DNA of 64,000 bases from contig JASANH010001593.1 in assembly GCA_030248295.1 (NCBI GenBank), positions 244,459-308,458 on the forward strand, given 5' to 3'. The notes beneath the pieces were generated by a model. It was not told the origin of the DNA, searched no databases, and saw only the letters and a list, made by a program, of their open reading frames with translations. The position numbers and the translations under genes were made by a program. This document shows positions 12,052 to 22,690 of this stretch, in pieces; position 1 is the stretch's first letter; every line of letters begins with the position of its first letter. This stretch comes from Mesodorylaimus sp. YZB2_4. Taxonomy: Eukaryota; Nematoda; Enoplea; Dorylaimida; Dorylaimidae.

Positions 12052-12445
12052 CTAGAAAGAAACTGTTTCGAAATACTGGGAATTAAAATGGACAGTCAAA
12101 TAATTAGGGATACTCGGCCTAATCAGTTTGAAAATGGATTTTTTGATTCAATTGGACTGTTGTGCATGCGCCCTTGTACCTGACACTGGCTTCCTCGGGG
12201 CCATACAAATACGACGTCGTATGGAAATGAGCTTTTTTAAACCCCCCTGTCGTACAAAATCGTTTTTTCATAGACCCCCTCTCAACGGCCCGAAACTACG
12301 TCGTATTAGCAGCACACCCCCTGGCAAGTAGAGTTCAGAGTTCTGATAAGAAAATTCCAAAATCACCCTCAGCTTCTAATATCAAATTTGTCGGACTTTC
12401 AGACTGCCTTAGCGCGATTCAAAATGATCGCCAACAAGGAAACAA

Positions 12446-12468
12446 GACTGACTGACTGACTGACTGAC
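12446..12468. repeat. (GACT)n microsatellite
   Basis: Nearly six perfect GACT units directly abut the left end of MITE copy B. Confidence 0.85.
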
Positions 12469-12895
12469 AAGGAAACATCGCCAACCGTCAAGTCGAACTT
12501 TGCAAAACTAAAAATTGCAATTTTTTCCTAGGTGCAAAAGAAAAATTTGTGGAAAATATCTGAGGCGTCTGGCCAACCGGTCAGCCGTGCTCAGCGCCCA
12601 GAGTCCAGTGAAATTTTTGAATTCCAAAATATTTAGAGGAAAAATCACCAAATCCGAGTGTTCGAAGCCCAAAACCCAAAAATCCAGTTCGGAAAGAACC
12701 CTGCATGTTTCTCTCAACGCTCGGTTCCTTACCAAACAAAAGTTCAAATATCAAGCGGACTTTAGGCGCTGCCCACCGCTAACCAATCTCCAGGCGCCCC
12801 AAAAAATTTTCCACAGCGCTATATTCTGCACTTCGGAAAAAACTGCAATTTTGGTTTTTAAAATGTCGAATCAACGGTTGGCGATGTTTGTCTTT
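12468..12895. mobile_element. MITE family 1, copy B
   Basis: Seen: left end GGAAACATCGCCAACCGTCA then AGTCGAACTTTGCAAAA. Right end GTCGAATCAACGGTTGGCGA then TGTTTG, the reverse complement of the left. This is the best-preserved copy and shares inner text (GGCGTCTGGCCAACCGGTCA, CTCAACGCT) with copy C at 57.7 kb. No coding capacity. Confidence 0.8.
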
Positions 12896-13984
12896 ACAGT
12901 AAGTGGCAATAGCGTACTTGGGACTCTTTATTTTGAACTCCCCTCCAGAATTGGTTTTCTGGAGATTACGCAGATAAAATTTTCTGAAGTGTTTAAAAAT
13001 TGTGAAGTCCATTTGATGACGTTACTGTAGGTAAAAACCCACATAAAAAATTAGCGTCCAGGTCCTGCATTGGATCTGAAACCACACCCCGCCGACCCAA
13101 GCTCAGATGCTGGAGGGCCGCATTCAGCTCAAACCCAGGCCCAAGTCATTTTTTAAATTGAACCCAAACCTAACCCAACTTTGTCACCACATACAGTATC
13201 CTCAGCTTTGAAAATTCAAGGCAAAATTTTGAAAGCCCAAACCAGCAATTTTCATTTTTCTACCATCAGAATGAACCATTGAAAATATTTTCCACAGTTT
13301 TGCACAGGGCGGCGTGATTTGACGGGATTTCAAAAATTGGCTTTTTGACCCAGTCCAGCCTGAGAATTTACCGAACCCAAACCAATTCCCACCGACATAG
13401 CGCCCAACCCAACCAAAAACCCACTGGCTCTGCGTGAATTGGGAATAAAAACATAAAAGGAGGAAAGAACACTTTGTAAAAAAGTCACATATCGACGATG
13501 GCTTCTTCTGCTTCTCCTGCGACTCATCTCGACAATGTGTGTGACACGTGCGTCTGGGAGCCTGCCTGCAACTGCTTCGTGGAGTGATATACTAGCCTGG
13601 AACTGCCGATCGGATGCACCCAGTCCAAAATTGCCCACGCTGGCGAACAGCTCACTTTTAAGGGCGCTGTAGAGACCAAAGCCAAAACCAGCGTTTTATG
13701 AGCGCAGCAATGCGCGACGACGTCTGAGTAATACTGGATCTTATTCGCAGACAAAGTATCCGCCTCGAAGTCAAGTCCTGGAGTTTTCCAGTAAGAACCA
13801 AACGGAAACACGTACGTTGATCGAAGTCTGCCAAAAAGGTTCGACAAATGCGAAGGCTGGCTTCCCACGGACTCGAAGCGATTAGATGGAGTGAATCGAA
13901 CTAAGCAAACAAACGATGAACGCCAATCTAACCCATACTGCCATGGCTTTTCCCACCTGAACCAGCTTCCCTAACCACACACCA
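12896..13984. other. Gene-free stretch with CCCAACCC-type repeat
   Basis: From about 13075 to 13415 the plus strand is dominated by ACCCAA/GACCCA words, related to the GACCC arrays elsewhere in the window. Open frames crossing 13.33-13.87 kb on the minus strand have no recognisable domain. Confidence 0.4.
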
Positions 13985-14201
13985 AAAAATTCTAGGCTGA
14001 TTCAAGCGGCAACATTCCCTCCCTCCACTTGGAACACTTCTAGGGTACCGGGCGAGTCATCCGCGGCCAGGCGTGCAAGGTCAGCGAGGGCTTATCACCG
14101 ACCTCCATCACCGGGGATCGAACCCGGGACAAGTCGAGCCACTAGCTACTAACCAATACGGATGGCGAATTCCCACACGCTGCATCCACGCTACACCATC
14201 G
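13985..14201 (-). mobile_element. tRNA-derived SINE (minus strand)
   Basis: Seen on the minus strand: an A-box-like TGGTGTAGCGTGG (14198-14186) and a perfect B box GGTTCGATCCC (14124-14114) inside CCCGGGTTCGATCCCCGG. A non-tRNA body then runs down to about 13985. Known: RNA polymerase III promoters of tRNA-derived SINEs keep these two boxes. The A-to-B distance is longer than in a normal tRNA and no full cloverleaf was found, so a functional tRNA is unlikely. Confidence 0.55.
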
Positions 14202-15354
14202 ACAGCAAACTGACTAGTCTAAATCCCTCAGGCTCTTGTGGGGTGAAAATATTAGGATTAATCGCAACTGTATATGCCCATCATTTGTAAACAGTGGCAC
14301 TGACTTATCGTTTATACTCGCTGAAAGCTATCCCAAAATTAAGGCATGCGAAGATTACAAAAATCAGATGACTGGGCTTGTCTGGAGAAGCCTAAATTTG
14401 GCCTGTAAATCAGTCAGACTTGATCATAGTTATAAAGACAATACCAACGATAAGAAGTCAGAACGGGGAAAATTACCCAGCAGACTGATCAAAAATAATG
14501 ATGCCACGCTGATCTTTGACATCTTGACACTAAAATCAATATCTATTGTTCCAGGAATAACGAAAAATATAGTCCGCGAATTCTCGTGATGGAAGAACTA
14601 CGCTTTGCACGTGGCAAAGGCGGCCAGATGTTATATGGAAACCGTCAGATGCAACGTAGCACTATTCACTTTTTTCCTGTAGGTTTTGACTGTGATTAGC
14701 TCTCATTTAAGAACAGCAAATCGTAGCTTGGGAGGCGTATAAGCGTGTTTGTCAGAGTATATTCCAAAAAAATTTGTTATCATAACGGAAAGGTTAGCCC
14801 AGGCACCCTGTAATACGCACCCACCACCTACATTCTGCCTGAGTCTGGGCGCCTGACTCCCGTCGGACGAATCCTTGGACGCGTAGACGGTGCTGCAGGA
14901 GCTTACGCACTCCACTACAGTGAATCACCAGTCTTATTTCGAGCTCCGAAGTACTACAAGCCAACAATTGCATCCAGCATTGGATTCATGTTTACTAAAC
15001 CTCCCACAAAAAAAACAGCTTTGTTGTATTTTAGTTTCGCTCCAAACATAGTTAAAAGTAAACTAGATTTGAGACTGATTGTGAATATTATGCTGGTTTT
15101 TTTTCAGTATTCCGGCATCAATTTTGTAGTGCACTCTAGAATGACTGGAGTCCACAGTTGAAAGGCTCGCAGTCACTGCAAAAAATGCCCAAGTCTGCCC
15201 TCGGTTTTGGCTGCTTTTGAGCAGTAGAGCGAGAAAGATTTCTTTAAGCCACTGAAATCGGACCGCAGCTGCGGACTGTTCATATTGGAGTCAAACCATA
15301 CCTGGCCTGGACTCTCCCTAATGCCAGTGTTATATCACGTTATCACTTATCAGT
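14202..15354. other. Stretch without a recognised gene
   Basis: One 117-codon open frame at 14236-14589 on the plus strand follows a possible acceptor (CCCTCAG at about 14231). It contains several Cys and no domain I recognise. It could be an exon of an unknown gene, but nothing confirms it. Confidence 0.25.
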
Positions 15355-15445
15355 AGACACCGGATCAGGTCGGGTTTAACCCGACCCCACCCGACCCGAC
15401 CCGAAAGTCTCTGATCCGAAATTTCGGGTCTGGTTGACCCGAATT
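15355..15445. repeat. GACCC array, copy 1
   Basis: Repeated ACCCGACCC units with an inverted GGTCGGGT start and the end word GGTTGACCCGAATTCG. The same words recur at 16425-16520 and, in decayed form, at about 31340-31384 (CACCGGATCAGGTC shared with this copy). Confidence 0.7.
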
Positions 15446-16215
15446 CGTTATAAGTAGTTGAAGTTCCGCGCGATAAAAACCATGCACAAATCATCAGAAC
15501 GTGGTGGCGGCGGTGTAAAGGTGATTGTGAGGAAATAGGAGATGGAGACATCTCACGCACGCGAATTTTCATGTTTTGTTATTCCCTAGTTATTCTTCGT
15601 AAATGCAATAACATTCCTTCATATTTCCGACAATAATGGTCAAATAATTTTTTTAAAACAGTAGATCTAAAAGCTACTATGGTCTGTCCACTGGAGACAA
15701 GATTTAACCAATCCGAATAATAGGCGTAAATAATAGAGACAACTCTGTCATAACTTTCGGAGTCTGACAGCTTATCCTTGGTTAAACAAAGAAATACCTA
15801 AATATATATGAACCCAGGCTAGAGTTGCATCTAGTCTTCACAAAAGATATTGCTCACAAAGTCATATTGTGCTGGACACTAGCTCCTGTCAGAACCTCCA
15901 CTGCGGATGGAGGGATGTGAGGGCACCTATCACTTTTGAACACGGCAAACTGTTTTGCAATGGTAACATGGATGGTGGTCAAGTGGCTATTATTGGTACA
16001 TATTTGGTTTTTGGGTACAGACTATACTGCTCTTCCAGCCACGTATACCCAGGAAGTTATGTCATATTCAGGAATCAAATGTGATTATAGATACCCCTAC
16101 GACCTGCTTAAAGTTATTAATTCCTTCTCATGTTAGAGTACGGCTAGTCCGACTCATTCATCAGAGTTAACAAGAATGTTTATGAGAACTTACACATATG
16201 GACCTCCCTTTGCAG
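15446..16215. other. Gene-free stretch
   Basis: A TATATAT motif near 15803 is followed by short open frames at 15869-16136 without signal peptide or recognised domain. Coding status is unclear. Confidence 0.3.
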
Positions 16216-16388
16216 AAATTACTCGGAAAAATTGGTCATTCTCACAGCTTACAATTCGTCTCACATTCTTGGAAGTGACGCAGAATGAGAACGTGGAATG
16301 AAAGACTTTGTGGATGCATGCATGAAGCATATACTGCAAATCCTGGAGTCGAACGACTACGAAAAGGTTTCTGCAGTTGCTAATAATA
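16216..16388 (+). pseudogene. Possible VWA-like exon with an in-frame stop
   Basis: Seen: between a good acceptor (CCCTTTGCAG, ends 16215) and a good donor (AATA|GTAAGT at 16389) one frame reads NYSEKLVILTAYNSSHILGS, then DAE, a TGA, and MKDFVDACMKHILQILESND followed by YEKVSAVANN. Known: von Willebrand A domains, as in calcium-channel alpha2-delta subunits, read K.VILVD.S.SM...ar..v..iL..L...D...V. Inferred: an exon of such a gene with the MIDAS Asp lost and one nonsense codon. The family call is tentative. A GACCC array follows within 50 bp of the donor. Confidence 0.35.
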
Positions 16389-16424
16389 GTAAGTTGCAAA
16401 ATTTCTGTATTTTTTACCCGTTTG

Positions 16425-16520
16425 ACCCGATCTTTCAAAATAGTGACCCGACCCGACCCGAAATTTTGCTGACCCGACCCGACCCGACCCGAAAGTACCT
16501 GACCCGATCCGGGGTCCGGG
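16425..16520. repeat. GACCC array, copy 2
   Basis: Tandem GACCCGACCC units alternating with GAAATTTT and GAAAGTACCT, ending GATCCGGGGTCCGGGG. Same family as 15355-15445. Confidence 0.75.
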
Positions 16521-16812
16521 GTCTATCCCCGTGGGATCACCCAGTTACTACTGTAATTCTCATTCAAAGCGTATGGCGCCGTTTAATTTCCAGAGCGGTG
16601 GCCATGTAAAATGCATGAGTAATCAAAAAAGACAATTTCCGCGCGAATAAGTGCGTTTCTTTTTCATTTGTTTTTTCACATATATAGGGGTGACAAAAAG
16701 CAAGACCTATTTATACGGTTAAGTCTCTCTGATGCAAATCAAGCTTGACTTCAAAACCTTCAGCCACAAAAAAAGATTAGTATACTTGCACAGAGAAAAA
16801 TCATTCTCAAGC

Positions 16813-18435
16813 TTAATAGTTTCTGTTTGCTTTTCGTTGGCTATAAACCTTTTCTATCAGGCCATCCAACTTTCTTTCGATATTTTTCAATTTGTTACCA
16901 TAATATTCTCCCATTCGATCAACCCGACTCGCAAGGATCCGCACTTCGTTTTGTATTTCTTTCGTTTTTTGTTTATCACCTGCAGTTTGCTGTTTTTCTG
17001 GTTCAGGCGCTGATTTTTTATCGAAATATGCGATAAATGCGCCGCAGCAACCACCATTCGATTTACCTTCTTTCGCTTTCGATTGTCTATTTTGAAAATA
17101 AGCGTTCAGAAAGAATAAAAACACGTCCAAAATCCACAACATGCTGAATCCGGTGTACAAACCCAAATCACCCCCGACTTGTGATATTAATTGCGACATA
17201 CTATATTGTTCTTTCTCTTGAAAAATTACATATGATCGATCGATGCAACGAAATTTAACTCGCAACTGCCCGCCATTAATGCCCTGGTACGGATCGCTAG
17301 AGGCGATTTGATAAGCGTTTTTTGAATAAACACATGGATCGCACGTTTTCGAATTTATAGTTTGTTGAATTTGATCTTGTTTTTGAATCAAACAGTTTTC
17401 GTATATTTTAGCCGTGCATAACGAATAATTGCTGTATGCAGCCAAGTTTGTTTTGTTCACCATGGCCAATTTGGCTAAATCAGTAAATTGAATGCATCCA
17501 CAAATTTCAGCGACAGTTTTAGCTCTCAAATTATCAAGGCAATCTTGATGATTCAAGTAATCGATCATGCATTTTGATCTTTCAGATTTATCGAATATAC
17601 CATTATTATATATGACAATATCGATCTGTAACATTGCAAAACTGTTGGCTCGTTCTGGCATGGGCAGCCATTCTCCATTGATTTGCAAGCTAATATTTGT
17701 TGTGCCGAACGGACTGTACAAAGGTGGTAATTTTGGATTTGTATTCGATGATATATCAAATTCGTAATCGGCATCTTGTGTGAAAATACTTAGATCTTCA
17801 TCGATTGGAAGAAAAAAACATATTTTTGGTTTGCCGCCATTGAAATCAATGGTATCAAAAATAATTTTCTGCTTGGTCTCTTTGTAATTTTGATCATTTT
17901 TTGCTAGTTTTTCAACAAGAATCGGCTTCAAATCTTCCCACAGATGGGAAATCAAGGTTAGAGACTTTTCACTTTGGAAAAATGTGTCGAATAAACTGAT
18001 TTCTTCAACGCTAATATTCAGTACAATGCGTGGTGACAAATTTGCACTTTCCATGAGGTGAACGCGTCTATAAAACATAAAAATATTTAATATATCGTCG
18101 GAAGAAATGTTTGGAGGATATTGGTTGTTTGCGATTGACCAAATCGACTTGATGTTTTCAGTGTTATCAATAATTTTGGTGATAACATCGGACTCAAATT
18201 TGTTGTAGTCTTCGGTCGTGAATGAATTCCACTTTTGAAAAAGCGACTCCACAAGAAGACAACTTCGAACTTGTTTGATAAAAGGGAAATTATCAGTGAT
18301 ATTGCCCACTTTGACAGAAGTCATTTCGTTGTCGGTGACATAATCTTTAATAATTATATACACATCCCACACAGCTATGCCAGTCAAACCGAGGCCAATC
18401 AACGTATATAATAAAATCTGACAGCTGACCGCCAT
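16813..18435 (-). CDS. DEG/ENaC (ASC) family cation channel subunit, single exon
   Basis: Seen: one open frame of 540 codons starting MAVSCQ, with no intron needed. A first membrane segment is at about residues 8-27 (LLYTLIGLGLTGIAVWDVYI). A long extracellular domain follows with several Cys and N-x-S/T sites. The second membrane segment at about 420-447 contains QVGGDLGLYTGFS, then a charged, coiled-coil-like C-terminal tail of about 90 residues. Known: degenerin/ENaC channels have two membrane segments and a GxxLGL..G.S selectivity-filter motif at the start of the second. The N-terminal tail is very short and lacks the usual His-Gly gating motif. The start is supported by the similar MAES start of the paralogue at 44.86 kb. 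Inferred: a divergent nematode-type cation channel subunit in the plasma membrane. Confidence 0.85.
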   Translation of the reverse strand: MAVSCQILLYTLIGLGLTGIAVWDVYIIIKDYVTDNEMTSVKVGNITDNFPFIKQVRSCLLVESLFQKWNSFTTEDYNKFESDVITKIIDNTENIKSIWSIANNQYPPNISSDDILNIFMFYRRVHLMESANLSPRIVLNISVEEISLFDTFFQSEKSLTLISHLWEDLKPILVEKLAKNDQNYKETKQKIIFDTIDFNGGKPKICFFLPIDEDLSIFTQDADYEFDISSNTNPKLPPLYSPFGTTNISLQINGEWLPMPERANSFAMLQIDIVIYNNGIFDKSERSKCMIDYLNHQDCLDNLRAKTVAEICGCIQFTDLAKLAMVNKTNLAAYSNYSLCTAKIYENCLIQKQDQIQQTINSKTCDPCVYSKNAYQIASSDPYQGINGGQLRVKFRCIDRSYVIFQEKEQYSMSQLISQVGGDLGLYTGFSMLWILDVFLFFLNAYFQNRQSKAKEGKSNGGCCGAFIAYFDKKSAPEPEKQQTAGDKQKTKEIQNEVRILASRVDRMGEYYGNKLKNIERKLDGLIEKVYSQRKANRNY

Positions 18436-21407
18436 TGTGTTGGATTTGAGTTTTTGATCTGGGTATAATTAAAGAAATAATTTCGCTGTTTCCAAAATCG
18501 AGCTGAAATGGTCGTGCCAGTACCTCCCGCACCAGGACTACAGTTTAATGCTGAAACGAATTTGTGCGCGCTGTGCGATTTGTGATGATAAATATGTTTT
18601 TTCGCCAAAAGGTCTCGTGTCGACGACTCTATGATGAAGTTGTTACCTGGTTCAAGCATCCACAACCAACACTCATTTATCTTACAAATCCCTCCCAAAG
18701 CAACGATATCAGCGTTATCGATCATACGTTTCCCAGATGACCGATATCTGCGCTAGAACACTATAGTGACCATCAGGCTGTTAGCGGCGCATGGGACTTT
18801 TTTCAATGATTTATCAGAGAATAAAATCAAATCATAAACACTATTGTGACCATTCGACCGTGGGCGGCGCATCAGGACATCAATGCCAAAGATTGATTGG
18901 AGAACCAAAAACAAATCAGAAAAAGAAGTTGGGGCAGGGGTTCTAGGAGGGTTTCTATGTTGGAAGCTAGATTGTTTGAGCAAACCTCATCTCCCATTCA
19001 GCGTAAGCGAACAAGAGGTCCGAAAGTCGTAACTCGTGTGGCACGTCTATCTTCAGCCCCGAATATCTCGAACAGGGAGAGACTTTTTGGAACTTCGTAA
19101 AACATACAGTATTTTGTGCCATTTGGATACGTTGGAGCGCACACTTCCATTTTGCCTAATCAAAACTACGGAAATTTGTCTTTCATGACTGATCTAAAAT
19201 ACTTTTATAGTTATCTATGAAGCTTTAGTATATTTATTTTTGACAAGCAATGATTGATTATAGCTGTAGCAGCTATCAATCAAATTTCAGAGTGGCATAT
19301 AGAGGCAAACATTAAAGCCCATGAGGGACGCTATGATTTTTTCATTAGGAATATTGGCCGAAAACGTGTTCGTCAGCAAACTAGCTATTTCCTGATCATC
19401 CCGCAGATACATGGATGAACAGGGACTTATCACCCAGGTTTCAGGCCTTATCAGCGGGGAGGTGATAAATGAATGTTTTTGGCGCGCCATCGGTAAACTA
19501 TGCAGGTAAGGGTTTTATAGAGGTAAATTTAGATTTCCATCTGCGCATGACTGTGGCAGTATCTGATCACTTGAACGTGTTTTGAAAAAAGTTGCCGGAA
19601 ACGGGCCAAAATCTTAGCCATAGACAGGTTTCACGCAGAAAAAACTTCTTCTTTCCACACAGGTTGTTTGAATGACCCAAGAAGAGTAGACTGTTCATCC
19701 CTTGTATGTATAGGTAGGAGCTTAAAGATCCTAACGACCAAGTCTTTCATGGATAAAATCATACTACTGTATTTTTGTTAGTTATTGACAGGCTAAACGC
19801 ATAGTGGAAGTGGCCTATCGAATTTTGCAACATACATGTGGATTTCGAACAAGGATCCACGAGGATTCCTCATGAGTCGTGGATCCATCCGGACTTCACG
19901 CGAAACAGCATGGATCCATGTGGATGAGCTCTGTCCTCATGGAATCCATGCGGATCCATTCTGGATCCGACTGTATTGGGAACATGGGTATGCATCTGAG
20001 GAGATAACCGAAGATATCGAGGCATTTACCAGAACAAAGTAAAAGAGACTCTAAAACTTATAATCATGTTCTAGGTCAATGGATTGAGGCCATCATTTCT
20101 GGATAAGAGTCTGATGAACGCTGCTCTGATGTAACACCTGACGCATGTTTTTGATGTTAAGGTCAGAGTTCGACCTCTACACTGCATTAGTTCGGTCACT
20201 TCATGCTCATACTAATACTTCATTCAGGGACAAACACACCACAGCGCAATCGAAGGCTGTGAAACACAGTTATGAGCAGAAAGTGCCATCAACTACGCTT
20301 GTCATCGGAGATGATCCCAGCCTAACGTACTCCAAGCAGCCTCTGGAGGCACATTATCACAAAGAAATGGCAGAGAAACTGAGCGACTGCTCATACATGC
20401 CTGGGCCATGGATATGACACATGCTTTCCAGGTTGCAACAAGTGGAAATCACCTGCTCTTACGACAAGCTCACGTGGTGAATCTTCAACGCACATGGCAT
20501 CCATGTGGGTCCATCTCAAATCAAACATAGGATTTGACGTGAGCCCACCTGCTGTCGTGGGGGGCGGCGATTTTACATGGGCCAACGTGCAACCCATGAT
20601 CGGATTTTCGATTTCGGGAATCTGGGCACTCAATGGTTTAGCAAGTTTGGTGCTGTATATTTCCCATAAGTGACTATTCAGAGAGATGTACCCTACTTCG
20701 CTAAAGGTTTGGGTCCATGTAGAAAAGTGCCTGGATCTACGTGGATCTGGCTGAAGGCGTCCGTATATAACATCTGACTCCGTAGTTGATCTGCATGGAT
20801 GCATGGTTTTCCACCTTAGATTCTACGATAGATGGATTGATGAAGGGGTGATTGTATTGGAATCTCGGTAGAATCCATTCTGTATTTCGAATTGTTTTGT
20901 ACCTGGTTTTCCAAGACGCAAGCTCCAGTAAGAATAAAAAATCGAGCGATTCATGATGCGCCAGTCTAGGCGTGCAAAATGTCAATTACCCACCTTGAAT
21001 GTAAAAGGATCGCAGTCGGCTGACGCGCAGGTAGACCAAAATAGGTTCATAGAAGAGCGTGCTTTGTACAACAATAGGAAGGTGCTGTCCCGGTCTCATG
21101 ATTTGACGTCAAATACGGACCATCCTGTCACGGGCCTTAATCTTCGACGCAATGGCGCAAGGCTATTTGCCTTGCATTCGAGACTTTAATGAGAGATCCG
21201 CTTCCGTTAATAAGTGTCGAATCTCCCAGAAAATATGTTTCGATTAGCATCCCTTTCGCACGAGAGCACCTATGTTTATCAGTTACGCCCATATCCGTCT
21301 CCGCTCATTAGCTTCTCAGTGCAGATTTGACCATAAATATCGAGAACTTTGCCTTCTCGAACCACTTTTATTCGACTCAAGCGACGAACCTCTCGAAGCC
21401 TCTGAAG
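18436..21407. other. Gene-free stretch with GGATCC-rich patches
   Basis: At 19836-19990 the words TGGATCC, GGATCCATG and GTGGAT recur about every 15-25 bp. Weaker patches lie at 20495-20530 and 20715-20810. Long open frames here (for example minus 20391-20804) follow this repeat structure and show no domain. Confidence 0.4.
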
Positions 21408-21697
21408 ATGATGAAAGCAGTCATCGCTCTATTCATATTTGTGGTCGCTCTAGAGCTGACCTGCGATGGGCAAAGGCTGTCCATATCTCCTCACAACGTT
21501 GAAAAGGACAGCGGCAACTGGCAAAAACCTAAACGTCGTTATCGCAATTTTGGGATGCGGTAAGTGAGCGAATGCCGACTTTTCACTTTTATTTCCTACT
21601 GCATTAACCAAAACTCAGGTACCTGAGACCATTGTTCATGATGACGCACGATTACTACCGCAAAATGAAAGATGTAAAATCGACCCAGTCGCGTTAA
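21408..21697 (+). CDS. Small secreted peptide precursor (2 exons)
   Basis: Seen: exon 1, 21408-21559, starts MMKAVIALFIFVVALELTC, a clear signal peptide, and ends CG|GTAAGTGAG. A 59-nt intron follows. Exon 2, 21619-21697 (acceptor AACTCAG), ends in TAA. The product is 76 aa with a basic cleavage-like site KPKRR at about residues 42-46. After it come about 30 Tyr/Arg/Met-rich residues starting YRNFGMRYLRPLF. There is only one Cys, in the signal region, and no C-terminal Gly amidation signal. Inferred: a secreted short peptide or neuropeptide-like precursor. No named family is recognised. Confidence 0.6.
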
Positions 21698-22542
21698 GAA
21701 TAAGTGCTGAATATGCGGTTGGTCGAATATGCCGACGAATAGGAGCGAGTTCATATGAGGACGCCTATAAAATGACTGCTCGCAGATACATTATCCGGGG
21801 TCACTGACTTTCTATTGTGTTTCCGCTCCTTAAGTTTTTTCTTGAAGATCTACGACTGAGCAAATGATTCTTGCTCCTTAAACTTATCCCTGATATGCTC
21901 CTGCCGTGAATCGTGGTTGTTCTTATCCCTCTCTCACTCTTCCTTGCTCTACGCTTGTGAACTTTGCTCGTTATCATATCGTGAAATAAAAAAAATGCTT
22001 CAGAATTAAGAACACGTATGACCATAGGCAGTTAGAGCACGAATACAGAATGCATTTCTTGCTCTCGAAGACGTAAAGTATTCTTTTTGATACTTATAAA
22101 TTATTAATAAGCCTGCGTTTGGTTGATCAAATTTCGTGGCGCGGTGATCATCATCATAAAAATCTTCCTCAAAATGAACAATGATGTCATCAGAGCAAAG
22201 TGCAACATGAACCTATGCTCTTTAAATTATATGCAAAGATTAACCTACACTGTTGGAAAAGGTTGGATATTGTTATCAGGAAATGCAGCCGTCTCATTGT
22301 TAGTCGAGAAGATCGTGTCGTAGTGGCGATCTTGCTGACTCGAATGATGCTGATTCGATCTCATTAGCATGGATGATAATTGGCATAGCCTATTTAATAG
22401 GCTACAATCGCCGCCCCCGTCGTCGGCGGTGGCATCCGTTCTTCGTGCTCTCCGGTGCTTGGGCCATAGCTTCTGTGATGTAAATAGCAAGATGGTCGTT
22501 TATGAGTCACGAATGTGCACAGTGTGCGTGCTCGTGCGCAAC
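21698..22542. other. Gene-free stretch
   Basis: Nothing recognised apart from short open frames. Confidence 0.4.
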
Positions 22543-22690
22543 CGGCCTCGTGGCCTGGTGGGTTAGGCGTCTGCCTCTCACGCCAGGTGCGCAGTTACGG
22601 GCGAGTGTTCGACTCGCGGGCCGGTAAATAATTTCGTGTGAAATGTGTCCCTTCACCCTCGAGTGCGCATAAGCGTTTGGTGATGAGGCA
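22543..22690 (+). mobile_element. tRNA-like SINE, copy 1
   Basis: Seen: A box TGGCCTGGTGG (22551-22561) and B box TGTTCGACTCG (22606-22616). The 5' end ACCGGCC pairs with GGCCGGT after the T arm (7 bp), and the T stem is GCGAG/CTCGC. A long variable region makes it resemble a class II (Leu/Ser-type) tRNA, but the anticodon stem is imperfect. A second copy at 26.55 kb shares the boxes and the downstream words CCTCGAGT and AGCG. Inferred: a tRNA-derived SINE rather than a working tRNA. Confidence 0.6.

Noticed and set aside
20391..20804. 137-codon open frame on the minus strand
   Set aside because: It runs through GGATCC-type repeat patches, with no start context, domain or splice support.
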